Part shown: in pieces, positions 11,038 through 18,982 of the stretch
Layout of the letters: each line of letters starts with the position of its first letter
How positions within the stretch are numbered: position 1 is the first letter of the stretch
Assembly: GCF_021611515.1 (NCBI RefSeq)
Contig: NZ_CP090960.1
Span: 2,480,001-2,544,000, forward strand
From: Mariluticola halotolerans
Lineage (GTDB): Bacteria; Pseudomonadota; Alphaproteobacteria; Rhizobiales; Devosiaceae
Length of the DNA stretch: 64,000 nucleotides
Direction: 5' to 3'
The notes under the pieces: model-generated
The model's database searches: none
What the model was told of the DNA's origin: nothing
What the model saw: only the letters and a program-made list of their open reading frames with translations
Translations under genes and position numbers: made by a program

Positions 11038-11173
11038 GCTTTATCTTCGCTGTTCGTGATGCTCGAACGCTGTTGCTCCGTCTGTGCAGTTTATCTGACC
11101 GAATGTTGTTGCCATATAATGGGTAACACAAACCAAGGCCGTTCCCGGTTGGGGGCGGCGAAAGGGGTTAGCT

Positions 11174-12115
11174 ATGCTCAAGCAGATCAAGGGCCTGCAT
11201 CACGTCACCTCGATGGCCAAGGATGCGCGGCAGAATAACAGGTTCTTTACCGACACGCTCGGGTTGCGCCGGGTCAAGCAGACGGTCAATTTCGATGCGC
11301 CGGATGTTTATCATCTTTATTATGGTGATGGCGCCGGCACGCCGGGCAGTGTGATGACCTATTTTCCGTTCCCCGATATTGGCCGCGGCCGTCCGGGGAC
11401 GGGTGAAGTGGGCACGACATTGTTTTCGGTTCCCGAGGGCTCGTTGCCTTATTGGCAGACCCGGCTGACCGATTCGGGTGCGGAGGGGCTGGCGCTGGAG
11501 ACGGCGTTTGGCGAAAACAGGTTGCTTTTTGCCGGACCCGATGCCGACAGTTTTGCGTTGGTTGAAGTCAAGGATGACAACCGCACACCCTGGACGGAAA
11601 ACGGGGTGAGTGAGGATGTGGCCATTCGTGGTTTTCACGGGGCGACCATGCGGCTGCAGGATGATGGCGCCACCGGCGAATTGCTGAAATTCATGGGCTA
11701 TGAGCCGGTCGACAAGGCTGATGGCGTTATCCGTTTCGGCATGCCGGGCGGCAATGGCGCGGACTTTGTTGAACTGGAAACCATGCCCGATGTGTCCCGT
11801 GCCCAGCTTGGCGCAGGGTCGGTGCATCACATCGCCTTTGCTGTCGATAATCGCGAAAAGCAGCTCGAGGTGCGCAAGGCCCTGCTCGATACGGGCTATC
11901 AGGTGACGCCGGTGATTGATCGCGATTATTTCTGGGCGATCTATTTCCGCACACCCGGCGGCGTGCTGTTTGAAGTGGCGACCAATGAACCCGGCTTTGA
12001 CCGCGACGAGGACACAGCCCATCTGGGGGCCGCGCTGAAACTGCCAAGCCAGCATGAGCATTTGCGCGCCTTTCTCGAGGGGCATTTGCAGCCGCTGGAT
12101 GGCGAGGGGGCTTAA
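11174..12115 (+). CDS. Ring-cleaving dioxygenase, VOC superfamily (MhqO-like)
   Basis: 313 aa with two vicinal-oxygen-chelate modules. Each opens with a conserved metal-ligand histidine: IKGLHHVTSMAKD at the N-terminus and GSVHHIAFAVDN near residue 215. The FFTDTLGLRRVKQTVNFD segment is typical of the MhqA/MhqO group, which acts on hydroquinone-type aromatics in Bacillus. The substrate here is inferred from family and from the directly adjoining MhqD-like hydrolase. AAAGGGG provides a strong ribosome-binding site. Confidence 0.85.
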   Translation: MLKQIKGLHHVTSMAKDARQNNRFFTDTLGLRRVKQTVNFDAPDVYHLYYGDGAGTPGSVMTYFPFPDIGRGRPGTGEVGTTLFSVPEGSLPYWQTRLTDSGAEGLALETAFGENRLLFAGPDADSFALVEVKDDNRTPWTENGVSEDVAIRGFHGATMRLQDDGATGELLKFMGYEPVDKADGVIRFGMPGGNGADFVELETMPDVSRAQLGAGSVHHIAFAVDNREKQLEVRKALLDTGYQVTPVIDRDYFWAIYFRTPGGVLFEVATNEPGFDRDEDTAHLGAALKLPSQHEHLRAFLEGHLQPLDGEGA

Positions 12116-12730
12116 ATGACCGATAGCTATATCTATCTTGAACAGGGCGGCGCATCTCCCGATGCGCCGCTGATTTTCACCCTGCATGGAACCGGCGGCG
12201 ATGAAACGCAGTTTCATGGCTTTGCTCAGGAGACCCTTCCGGGCGCGCAGATTGTCAGTCCGCGCGGCGATGTCAGTGAAGGGGGCATGAACCGCTATTT
12301 CAAACGCACGGGCATGGGCGTTTACGATATGGATGATCTGGCCTTGCGGACGGAAAAGCTGGCTCAGTTCATGCGCGGGTTCAAGGGCGACAGCGGCCGC
12401 AAGACTTTGGCGCTCGGCTATTCGAACGGGGCCAATATCATTACCAATCTGTTGTTCGCCTATCCCGACCTCCTGGATGGGGCGGTGCTGATGCATCCGC
12501 TGATCCCGTTTGATCCGGCACCGCAGCCGGGTCTTGCCGGGCGGCGGATTTTGGTGACGGCGGGCCGGTCTGACGGGATTTCGCCCGAGGGACTGACCGA
12601 GAAGCTTCTGGCCTATTTCGAGCGCCAGAATGCCGATGTGACCGCAGACTGGCACCATGGCGGGCACGAAGTGCATAATAGTGAAATCGCCGCGATTACG
12701 GCGTTTCTGGCGCCTTATCGCGACAATTGA
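12116..12730 (+). CDS. Alpha/beta hydrolase, phospholipase/carboxylesterase family (MhqD-like)
   Basis: 204 aa. The serine nucleophile lies in GYSNGANI (about residue 103). The acid is in GRSDGIS and the catalytic histidine in HGGHEV near the C-terminus. HGTGGDE forms the oxyanion-hole loop. Its ATG directly abuts the stop codon of the dioxygenase gene, so the two are translationally coupled. In Bacillus, MhqD and MhqO belong to quinone-responsive operons, so detoxification of aromatic electrophiles is a reasonable inference. No MarR-type regulator lies beside it. Confidence 0.85.
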   Translation: MTDSYIYLEQGGASPDAPLIFTLHGTGGDETQFHGFAQETLPGAQIVSPRGDVSEGGMNRYFKRTGMGVYDMDDLALRTEKLAQFMRGFKGDSGRKTLALGYSNGANIITNLLFAYPDLLDGAVLMHPLIPFDPAPQPGLAGRRILVTAGRSDGISPEGLTEKLLAYFERQNADVTADWHHGGHEVHNSEIAAITAFLAPYRDN

Positions 12731-12756
12731 TTTCGCAGCCGGCGGTTTGAACTGAA

Positions 12757-13743
12757 TCAGACCGCCGGTGGCACTTTCTGGGCAAGCTTTTGCACCCGCC
12801 GCTCGGCGCGGGTGAAGGTGAAAATCCCCATCAGCACCATGGCCGCGCCCAAAGCGTGCCAGACACTGAAAACCTCCCCGAGAATGGTGACCGCCATGGT
12901 GATGGTGATGACGGGGGACACATTGCCCATGATGGCGGTGGGTTCCGGGCCGACAATGCCGATCGAGGCGGAAATCAGATAGGCGGGCAAAACGGTGGAG
13001 ACCGTGCCCATGGCCAACATCAACCACATGGCATTGGGGCCAAGGGCCAGCGCGCTGAGCGGGTGCACAAAAAGAAAGTGGGTGATCACGGCAAAACCGG
13101 CGGCAGACATGGCCACCGAGGTGAAAAGGCGTGCGCCCAATTGATCAATCAGCGGTTTGGCGAGCAATTGATAGGCCGCAAAGGAAATCGCGGCACCCAA
13201 TACCAGCGCGCTGCCAATGATCACATCGGCGCCTCCCAGTTGCAGTTCATGGCCAAAAATCATGATCAGTCCGCTATAGGAAACCACAAGGGCTGCAACC
13301 ATTGCCGCAGACACTTTGCGCCGGAAAATGATCGCCCCGAACAATACCACGAAGAACGGGTAGGTCAGTAGAATCAGCCGATCAAGCTGGGCGGTGATAT
13401 ATTCCAGCCCGGCGAAATCGAGATAACTGGCGACATAATAGCCGACCATGCCCACAAGGCCTGCCTTGACGAGGGTTATGGGGGCGATCTTGAGGTCGGG
13501 CTGTTTGCGGCGTTTGTCGCGATAACCCATCCAGCCGATCAGCGCGAAAAAGGGTACCGCAATAATCATGCGCCATGTCAGGGTGGTGAGCGCATCGACA
13601 TTCTCGATCAGGGCCAGCTTGATGACGATGCCTTTGGTGGCAAAGAAGGCTGCGCCGAGCGCGCCGAGCGTGTAGCCGATCCAGCGGCTGACAGGGGGTG
13701 CTTCTGTTTGGGCTTTGGGGGGTATTTGAGCGGTCTGGGACAT
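12757..13743 (-). CDS. EamA-family (DMT) transporter
   Basis: 328 aa with about ten hydrophobic helices arranged as two EamA repeats: first repeat from GALGAAFFATKGIVIKLAL, second from LVLGAAISFAAYQLLAKPL. Members export or import metabolites such as amino acids; no substrate can be assigned. It converges with the hydrolase gene 26 nt away, with no clear terminator between them. Confidence 0.88.
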   Translation of the reverse strand: MSQTAQIPPKAQTEAPPVSRWIGYTLGALGAAFFATKGIVIKLALIENVDALTTLTWRMIIAVPFFALIGWMGYRDKRRKQPDLKIAPITLVKAGLVGMVGYYVASYLDFAGLEYITAQLDRLILLTYPFFVVLFGAIIFRRKVSAAMVAALVVSYSGLIMIFGHELQLGGADVIIGSALVLGAAISFAAYQLLAKPLIDQLGARLFTSVAMSAAGFAVITHFLFVHPLSALALGPNAMWLMLAMGTVSTVLPAYLISASIGIVGPEPTAIMGNVSPVITITMAVTILGEVFSVWHALGAAMVLMGIFTFTRAERRVQKLAQKVPPAV

Positions 13744-13788
13744 CCGGGTTTATTCCTTGTTACCCCGCTCTTGCACCTGAACACCGCG

Positions 13789-13821
13789 AACCGGGGCCAG
13801 CCGCTTGAAGCGGGGCCGGTT
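13789..13821. other. Imperfect GC-rich hairpin downstream of xerC
   Basis: AACCGG (13789-13794) pairs with CCGGTT (13816-13821), continuing with GGCC pairing and an inner CCGCTT/AAGCGG stem separated by two 2-nt bulges. It sits in the 224-nt gap between the xerC 3' end and the EamA gene 5' end, both on the minus strand. No T-run follows on either strand, so factor-independent termination is doubtful. The rest of the gap shows no gene. Confidence 0.3.
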
Positions 13822-13967
13822 GCGTTGCGATGATTTTACTGGATCATGTGCACGCGCCCCGGCCATTGATAATGCCGAGGAGCTGAATGTTCGCGATGCG
13901 AATGCGCTGCGTGATCATGCGCTTTGCCTATACCCATCTTTTAACACTGGCAAGACATGACCGGCGC

Positions 13968-14897
13968 TCACGAGCGAGGGTGGGCGCTGCGATAGCTGTC
14001 GAGCAATTGCTCCGTATCGACCTTGGTATAAATCTGGGTGGTCGATAGCGAGGCGTGGCCAAGCAGTTCCTGAATGGCGCGCAGATCGCCGCCGCGACCA
14101 AGCAGATGGGTGGCGAAAGAATGGCGCAAGGCATGCGGCGTGGCGGAAGGCGGCAGGCCAAGGGCCGACCGCAATTGGGTGACACGCAACTGAATCAACC
14201 GGGGTGACAGCACGCCCCCTTTTTCGCCCCGGAACATGGGATCATTTGGCGAGAGGGCGAACGGGCAGAGGCTGAGATAGGTGTCGATGCTCTTGCGGAC
14301 AGGCCCGATCAGGGGCACGAGACGGACCTTGCCGCCTTTGCCGGTCACGCGCATGGCTGTGCTCTCCAGATCGGCGCGGGTCAGGGCCAGGGCCTCGGAA
14401 ATGCGCAAGCCGCTGCCATAGCAAAGCGAGAGGACGGCCATGTCGCGGGCGGCGACCCAGGGGTTGTCCTCCAGTTCGGCGGTGGCGCTGATGGCGGATT
14501 TGGCTTCGTTGATGGTTAAAGCCTTGGGCAGTGTGCGCGGCTGTTTCGGGGTGGAGATGGCGCTGATGGCCGGATTGGCGAGAATTGACTGGCGTTCAAG
14601 ATAGCCGAAAAATCCGCGCAGGGCCGAAAGGGTGCGGGCGAGGGAACGGGAATGCACGTCCCCGGTGCGGCGGACGGCCATGAAGGCGCGGATATCGCCG
14701 GGGCGCATATCGCGGAGAGTCTGAAGGGTGACGGGGCCGCTGGTATGAAGGTTCATGAAGGCGATGAACTGGCCAAGATCACGGGTATAGGCCTCGAGCG
14801 TTTTTGGCGCGAGCCGGCGCACGCTGCGCAAATCGGTGAGCCAGGCTGCGATCAGGGACTGAATCTGTTTGTCGGCGCGAAAGGCGATATCGGTCAT
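13968..14897 (-). CDS. xerC: Tyrosine recombinase XerC
   Basis: 309 aa site-specific recombinase that resolves chromosome dimers at dif with XerD. The N-terminal SAM-like core-binding domain (about 10-100: RRLAPKTLEAYTRDLGQFI) precedes the catalytic domain. Catalytic residues are visible: Arg in GSGLRISEAL, HxxR in HALRHSFATHLL, His in LGHASLSTTQIY and the nucleophilic Tyr just after it. I call XerC rather than XerD because xerC lies next to priA in this order. No strong ribosome-binding site is seen. Confidence 0.9.
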   Translation of the reverse strand: MTDIAFRADKQIQSLIAAWLTDLRSVRRLAPKTLEAYTRDLGQFIAFMNLHTSGPVTLQTLRDMRPGDIRAFMAVRRTGDVHSRSLARTLSALRGFFGYLERQSILANPAISAISTPKQPRTLPKALTINEAKSAISATAELEDNPWVAARDMAVLSLCYGSGLRISEALALTRADLESTAMRVTGKGGKVRLVPLIGPVRKSIDTYLSLCPFALSPNDPMFRGEKGGVLSPRLIQLRVTQLRSALGLPPSATPHALRHSFATHLLGRGGDLRAIQELLGHASLSTTQIYTKVDTEQLLDSYRSAHPRS

Positions 14898-14954
14898 GGG
14901 GCAAGGATAATGGTTTTGGGTTGAGGAAGTGGAAATGCCGGTTGGGGGGATTTG

Positions 14955-15180
14955 GGGTTGCCAGTGTCCTCATCCTGAGCCTGTCGAAGGATGGGGCGGG
15001 TGCGGTGCTGGAACCGTCGCCCTTCGACAGGCTCAGGGGGAGGGGTTGGGCGAGATCTGGCCCCTCACTCCTTTTTGCCCGGACTTGATCCGGGCATCCA
15101 TGCGGTGTGGCCGGTATCGTATGGCCCCTCGGGTCAGGCCCGAGGGAGAAGGAAGGGGGAGGGGCCATTTGTTGTCCTTG
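14955..15180. repeat. Direct repeat copy 1 (long form)
   Basis: This stretch runs from the GTCCTCATCCTGAGCC motif to GCCATTTGTTGT and is repeated near 15945-16137 with high identity. It contains the palindromes GCCCGGA/TCCGGGC (around 15077-15095) and CCCTCGGG/CCCGAGGG (around 15126-15146). Copy 1 includes about 45 nt (roughly 15022-15067) absent from copy 2. Confidence 0.75.
14974..15037. repeat. 17-bp perfect inverted repeat with 30-nt spacer
   Basis: The arms CCTGAGCCTGTCGAAGG (14974-14990) and CCTTCGACAGGCTCAGG (15021-15037) are exact reverse complements. The left arm recurs at 15970-15986 without its partner. This is a widespread intergenic palindrome type in proteobacterial genomes. 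Confidence 0.85.
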
Positions 15181-15200
15181 TTCCTTCGTCCAATCCACCA

Positions 15201-15309
15201 CGTCATTCCCGCGCAGGCGGGAATCCAGCAGCGGGCAGTCCTGCCCGCGAAAGACATCCCCCGCACCGCCGACGCGGTGCACTGGATCCCCGCCTGCGCG
15301 GGGATGACG
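15201..15309. repeat. REP-like element pair, copy 1
   Basis: Two 28-nt arms (15201-15228 and 15282-15309) are inverted relative to each other with 26 of 28 matches. Each arm is itself a palindrome around TTCCCGC/GCGGGAA. The 53-nt centre contains its own GCACCGC/GCGGTGC dyad. The arrangement is that of a bacterial interspersed mosaic element with head-to-head REP units. Confidence 0.8.
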
Positions 15310-15400
15310 ATGGGAGTGGTGAGAGAATGCGGTCACCGTAATCGCGCGCACCCCAAAGCCCCCGTCAGGCCCAAAGACCCACGGTGTTGATAATCAGGCG

Positions 15401-15462
15401 GCATGAGACGGTGCATGGCCCGTCTGAGAGTTAAAACAAATGAGACATACACCGTCTCATGC
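15401..15462. repeat. 16-bp inverted repeat flanking an AT-richer core
   Basis: GCATGAGACGGTGCAT (15401-15416) and ATACACCGTCTCATGC (15447-15462) match as an inverted repeat in 15 of 16 positions. The 30 nt between contain TTAAAACAAATGAGAC, less GC-rich than its surroundings. The right half also forms a local ATGAGAC/GTCTCAT hairpin. The layout could be two relic insertion-sequence ends meeting, or the 3' end of a small RNA reading on the minus strand. Confidence 0.6.
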
Positions 15463-15665
15463 AACCGGGATTTTTGGCGTGGCCTGTGCTCTTAACTGCG
15501 CTGGGGCCCATCCCCGCTTCCTTTCGGAAGTACACCTGCCTTCGGGGGCAGGCTGGTCGCGGCACAGTTTTGGCCTTCCCTGAGGCGACCCCCAAGGAAC
15601 CCGGTCCCCCTTCACCCCGGACGTTCGTCGCGCCGGCGCCGGTGATGTGAAAAGGTGGGATGAGG
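15431..15665 (-). other. Hairpin-rich element of unknown nature, possible small RNA
   Basis: Unlike the simple palindromes around it, this stretch holds several different short perfect stems in series: CTTCC/GGAAG with loop TTTC (15517-15530), CCTGCC/GGCAGG with loop TTCGGG (15535-15552), GGTCGC/GCGACC (15555-15590) and CCGGCGCCGG (about 15632-15641). Read on the minus strand it ends with ATGAGAC-GGTGTAT-GTCTCAT then TTGTTTT (15460 down to about 15433), which is terminator-like. I could not match it to tmRNA, RNase P, SRP or 6S RNA. It has no protein-coding character. Confidence 0.35.
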
Positions 15666-15712
15666 ATAAACGGGGTTTGGGGAACGTCGATAAGTTTTGT
15701 GGTTTGAAGTGG

Positions 15713-15872
15713 TTTTCCCTCCCCTTGATGGGGAGGGTGGCCCGGCACAGCCGGGACGGGTGGGGTGGAGCCACAAGCGCGGTGTTGGCGGAGAGAGCGC
15801 AGAGTCTTTGTTTGGCCCTTTGGGCCAACCCCCACCCTTGATCCCTCCCCACGAGGGGGAGGGAGAGGAAGG
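15713..15872. repeat. Dispersed repeat, copy A
   Basis: A composite palindromic block: CTCCCCTTGATGGGGAG, then CCCGGC/GCCGGG, then TTTGGCCCTTTGGGCCAA and a terminal CCCTCCCC motif. Its reverse complement recurs at 61577-61800 with an extra segment inserted in the middle, making it a dispersed family with at least two members in this window. Confidence 0.75.
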
Positions 15873-15895
15873 TCGCCGGGTTATGTGCATCCCGT

Positions 15896-15934
15896 TCTGG
15901 ATTGCCGCGCGGCTTGGCCGCTCGCAATGACGAC
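15896..15934. repeat. Short intergenic palindromic unit
   Basis: This unit begins TTCTGGATTGCCGCGCGG and ends GCTCGCAATGACGACGA. A related unit is at 61853-61893 (CTCTGGATCGCCACGGCG to CGCGATGACGAAGG), in each case just after a copy of the dispersed repeat or its remnant. Confidence 0.6.
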
Positions 15935-15944
15935 GAGGGATTTG

Positions 15945-16137
15945 TGTCTGGGTTTGCCACTGTCCTCATCCTGAGCCTGTCGAAGGATGGGCGGTACGCG
16001 CGGTGCCAAAACCCTCGCCCTTCACCCCTTTTTGCCCGGACTTGATCCGGGCATCCATGCGATGTGGCCGATATCGTATGGACCCTCGGGTTAAGCCCGA
16101 GGGAGAAGGAAGGGGGAGGTGCCATTTGTTGTGTTAT
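15945..16137. repeat. Direct repeat copy 2 (internally deleted form)
   Basis: Same order of motifs as 14955-15180, but the segment carrying the right arm of the 17-bp palindrome is missing, joining CGCCCTTC directly to ACCCCTTTTTGCCCGG. Scattered substitutions show the duplication is not recent. Confidence 0.75.
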
Positions 16138-16331
16138 CTCCGATCGTCATACTCGGGCTTGACCCGAGTACCCATGCGATTGTGCAGCGACCACAGGTCG
16201 GCGTGTCGTGCGGGAAGGTTGGGACTGCCCGGCCCTTTTGCTGACGTGGATGGTGGGTCATGGGCCCTCGGGTCGAGCCCGAGGGTGACGATCTGGGGGG
16301 ATGAGGGTTTCAGCGCTTGCCACACCCACGG

Positions 16332-16440
16332 CGTCATTCCCGTGAAAACGGGAATCCAGTGCGCCGCGTCGGCGGTGCTGAAGGCAATTCCTGCGAAAAA
16401 GTCTGCCCGCTGCTGGATCCCCGCCTGCGCGGGGATGACG
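16332..16440. repeat. REP-like element pair, copy 2
   Basis: The left arm (16332-16359, TTCCCGTG/AACGGGAA core) is diverged. The right arm (16413-16440) is identical to the right arm at 15282-15309. The central part differs from copy 1, suggesting that the two pairs share only the palindromic ends. Confidence 0.78.
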
Positions 16441-16597
16441 TTGGGGGTGGGGAGAGAATTGTGGCATGTCTTTGGTCACCGCTCGCACCCCCCCTCCCGA
16501 CGGGGGCTTGCCGGGGGTGGGGGAATGGCCGTAGTCAGGCGGGGGTGAATCGGTCATGGTTTGTTCCGGTGCGGCAAGGAATGGTTTCAAGGGTCTG

Positions 16598-18763
16598 ATG
16601 GACGAGCTGGGTGACATTGTTGCGGTAATGGTGGGGGTGGCGGTTGACGGGCCTTATTCCTACCGGGTGCCGGCTGGCATGCAGGTTGTGCGCGGGTCGG
16701 TGGTGATGGTGCCGCTTGGGCCGCGTTCGACGCTGGGTGTTGTCTGGGGGGCGCCCAAGGACAAGGTGGCGCATAACCGGCTCAAGGATATTACCCGGGC
16801 CTATGATGTGCCGCCGCTTTCGGATGAATTGCTGCGCCTGATCGACTGGGTGTCCCGTTACACCCTGGCAGCACCGGGCATGGTGCTGCGGGCAGCCTTG
16901 CGATCGCATGAAGCGCTGGAGCCGGAAAAGCCGGTGACCGCCTATCGCACGACGGGGACTATCCCCGAGCGGATGACCGGGGCGCGGGAGCGGGTGCTGG
17001 ATGTGGTGATGGATGGCATGGCCTGGGCCAAGCCGGCGCTGGTGGGCGCGAGCGGGGTCAGCCCCTCGGTGATCGAGGGACTGGTGAAGGTTGGGGCGCT
17101 GGAACAGGTCAGCTTGCCGCCCCCGCCCGTGGTGCAGGCACCGGACCCCGATTTCCGCCCGATGGTGCTCAATGCCGAGCAGCAGGCCGGGCTCGACCAG
17201 TTTCGGGCCATGGCAGAGGGGTTCGGGGTGGCGCTGCTCGACGGGGTGACCGGGGGCGGCAAGACCGAGGTGTTTTTCGAGGCGGTGGCCGATACGCTGA
17301 GGGCCGGCAAGCAGGCGGTGATTCTTTTGCCGGAAATCGCGCTGACCCACACATTTCTTGAACGCTTCACAAAGCGATTCGGGGTGAGGCCCGCCGAATG
17401 GCATTCAGACATGACGCCGGTGCAAAGGGCGCGGGTGTGGCGCGGGGTGATGAGCGGGCAGGTGCGGGCGGTTGTGGGCGCGCGCTCGGCCCTGTTCCTG
17501 CCGTTTCATGAACTCGGGCTATTGGTGCTCGATGAAGAACATGATGGGGCGTTCAAGCAATCGGACGGGGTGAATTATCACGCACGGGACATGGCGGTGG
17601 TGCGGGCCAACCTCGCCGGCGCGAAAGTGATTCTCTCGTCGGCGACGCCTTCGGTTGAAAGCCGGAACAATGCCAATCTGGGCAAATATACCCATATCCG
17701 GCTGGAAAGCCGGTTTGCCGATGCGCAAATGCCCGATATCCGCAGTATCGACATGCGGGCCGAGGGGCCGGAAAAGGGGCAATGGATTGCCCCCGAACTG
17801 GCGCGGGAAATTTTTGCAACGCTCGACCGGGGCGAGCAGGTTTTGCTGTTTTTGAACCGGCGCGGCTATGCGCCGATGACATTGTGCCGGGCCTGCGGCC
17901 ATCAATATCAATGCCCTGATTGTGCCAGCTGGCTGGTGGAACACCGGTTTCGCGGTGTGTTGATGTGCCATCATTGCGGCCATGAAATGAAAAAGCCGGA
18001 GAGTTGCGGGCAATGCGGGGCGGCCGAATCGCTGGTGCCGATCGGGCCGGGGATTGAACGGATTGCCGAGGAGGCCGCCGAGCGCTTTCCCGATGCGCGG
18101 CGGGTTGTGCTGTCCTCGGACATGGGCAGCAATGCGCAAATCCGCGACCGGTTCTCCGAGATCGAGCGGGGCGAATATGATCTGATCATCGGCACGCAGC
18201 TGGTGGCCAAGGGGCATCATTTTGAAAAGCTGACGCTGGTGGGGGTGCTGGATGCCGATCTGGGGCTGGCGCATGGCGACCCGCGGGCGGCGGAGAAAAC
18301 CTATCAGATCCTGACCCAGGTGGCGGGACGTGCGGGCCGTGCCGCCAAATCGGGCCGGGCCTATTTGCAGACCTATCACCCGGATCATCCGGTGATGCAG
18401 GCGATGATGCGCGACGACAGTGAGGCGTTTTATGCCCATGAGCTTGAGGTGCGCGAACAGGGCGGGCTGCCGCCATTCGGACGGTTGGCGGCGCTGATCA
18501 TCTCTGCCAATGAGCATGAGGTGGCTTTCGGGTTTGCCCGGCGGTTGCTGGCGGCGGCACCGATGGCGGAAGGGGTGAAACTGTTCGGGCCGGCGGATGC
18601 ACCGGTCTCGATGGTCAGGGGGCGGCACCGGGTGCGGCTGCTGGTGCAAAGCCCCAAGGATTTCGACCTTTCAGGCTATGTGCGCTTCTGGCTTCAGGCC
18701 GGGGAAAAGGTGACAGGCAATCTCAGGGTTCAGGTGGATATTGACCCGATGAGTTTCTATTGA
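16598..18763 (+). CDS. priA: Primosomal protein N' (replication restart helicase PriA)
   Basis: Superfamily 2 DNA helicase that reloads the replisome at stalled forks. The N-terminal 3'-DNA-binding domain starts DIVAVMVGVAVDGPYSYRV. Walker A is GVTGGGKTE and the DEAH-type box is LDEEHD. The zinc-binding region carries eight cysteines (CRACGHQYQCPDC, then CHHCGHE and CGQCG). I chose ATG 16598 (721 aa) because AAGGG lies 4 nt upstream and the preceding 14 residues are not family-like; ATG 16556 is the alternative. It sits between xerC and the atp operon, as in rhizobia. Confidence 0.93.
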   Translation: MDELGDIVAVMVGVAVDGPYSYRVPAGMQVVRGSVVMVPLGPRSTLGVVWGAPKDKVAHNRLKDITRAYDVPPLSDELLRLIDWVSRYTLAAPGMVLRAALRSHEALEPEKPVTAYRTTGTIPERMTGARERVLDVVMDGMAWAKPALVGASGVSPSVIEGLVKVGALEQVSLPPPPVVQAPDPDFRPMVLNAEQQAGLDQFRAMAEGFGVALLDGVTGGGKTEVFFEAVADTLRAGKQAVILLPEIALTHTFLERFTKRFGVRPAEWHSDMTPVQRARVWRGVMSGQVRAVVGARSALFLPFHELGLLVLDEEHDGAFKQSDGVNYHARDMAVVRANLAGAKVILSSATPSVESRNNANLGKYTHIRLESRFADAQMPDIRSIDMRAEGPEKGQWIAPELAREIFATLDRGEQVLLFLNRRGYAPMTLCRACGHQYQCPDCASWLVEHRFRGVLMCHHCGHEMKKPESCGQCGAAESLVPIGPGIERIAEEAAERFPDARRVVLSSDMGSNAQIRDRFSEIERGEYDLIIGTQLVAKGHHFEKLTLVGVLDADLGLAHGDPRAAEKTYQILTQVAGRAGRAAKSGRAYLQTYHPDHPVMQAMMRDDSEAFYAHELEVREQGGLPPFGRLAALIISANEHEVAFGFARRLLAAAPMAEGVKLFGPADAPVSMVRGRHRVRLLVQSPKDFDLSGYVRFWLQAGEKVTGNLRVQVDIDPMSFY

Positions 18764-18877
18764 GCCGTTCAGGGGGACATAACCGGGCCTGCGACAAATT
18801 TAGCGCGCCAGATTCACGCCCACACGCTTGCGCCCGCGAGTTTTTGTGTGTTAGTGGGGGCGCGACTTTCACGAGCC

Positions 18878-18941
18878 TTGACGGGGTCGGTCATTTTCCT
18901 TGACAGAAGTCCTGAAATTGCCGCGTGGTTTATGCTAGATT
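18878..18941 (+). promoter_or_regulatory. Probable promoter region of the atp operon
   Basis: The 219-nt gap before atpH holds two TTGAC motifs (18878 and 18900) and a TATGCTAGAT segment at 18931. No pair has ideal 16-18 nt spacing, so the exact promoter cannot be fixed by eye. A promoter is expected here because priA and atpH are functionally unrelated. Confidence 0.25.
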
Positions 18942-18982
18942 CCACCGGTCAACAGAATTGTAACAGACGGGGTTGAGCAACA

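Larger units (their letters stand above)
14898..16555. repeat. Gene-free REP-like repeat cluster between xerC and priA
   Basis: This 1.66 kb gap contains no credible gene; open frames here are palindrome by-products with no family signature. It is a mosaic of GC-rich inverted repeats listed separately: a 17-bp pair at 14974-15037, REP-like pairs at 15201-15309 and 16332-16440, short palindromes with ACTCGGG/CCCGAGT (16151-16169) and CCCTCGGG/CCCGAGGG (16265-16285), a two-copy direct duplication, and a distinct hairpin-rich element at 15401-15665. Similar intergenic palindromes are common in alphaproteobacteria. Confidence 0.8.

Noticed and set aside
11168-13027. Long open frame of 619 codons on the minus strand
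   Set aside because: It runs antisense to the dioxygenase and hydrolase genes, lacks any family motif and is explained by high GC third positions.
15201-15309. Repeated 28-nt units resembling CRISPR repeats
   Set aside because: Units are inverted rather than direct, occur in pairs, are internally palindromic, and no spacer series or cas gene is present.
14929-15390. Open frame of 153 codons in the REP cluster
   Set aside because: It is built from palindromic repeat sequence, lacks a family signature and its parts recur in other frames elsewhere.
15480-15560. SRP RNA-like motif TTCCGAAAGGAAGC on the minus strand
   Set aside because: The conserved symmetric-loop sequences and the long helix of bacterial SRP RNA are absent; only the GGAAG tetraloop-like hairpin is shared by chance.
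16556-16597. Upstream ATG for priA
   Set aside because: Adds 14 residues unlike PriA and has a poorly spaced G-run; kept only as an alternative to ATG 16598.
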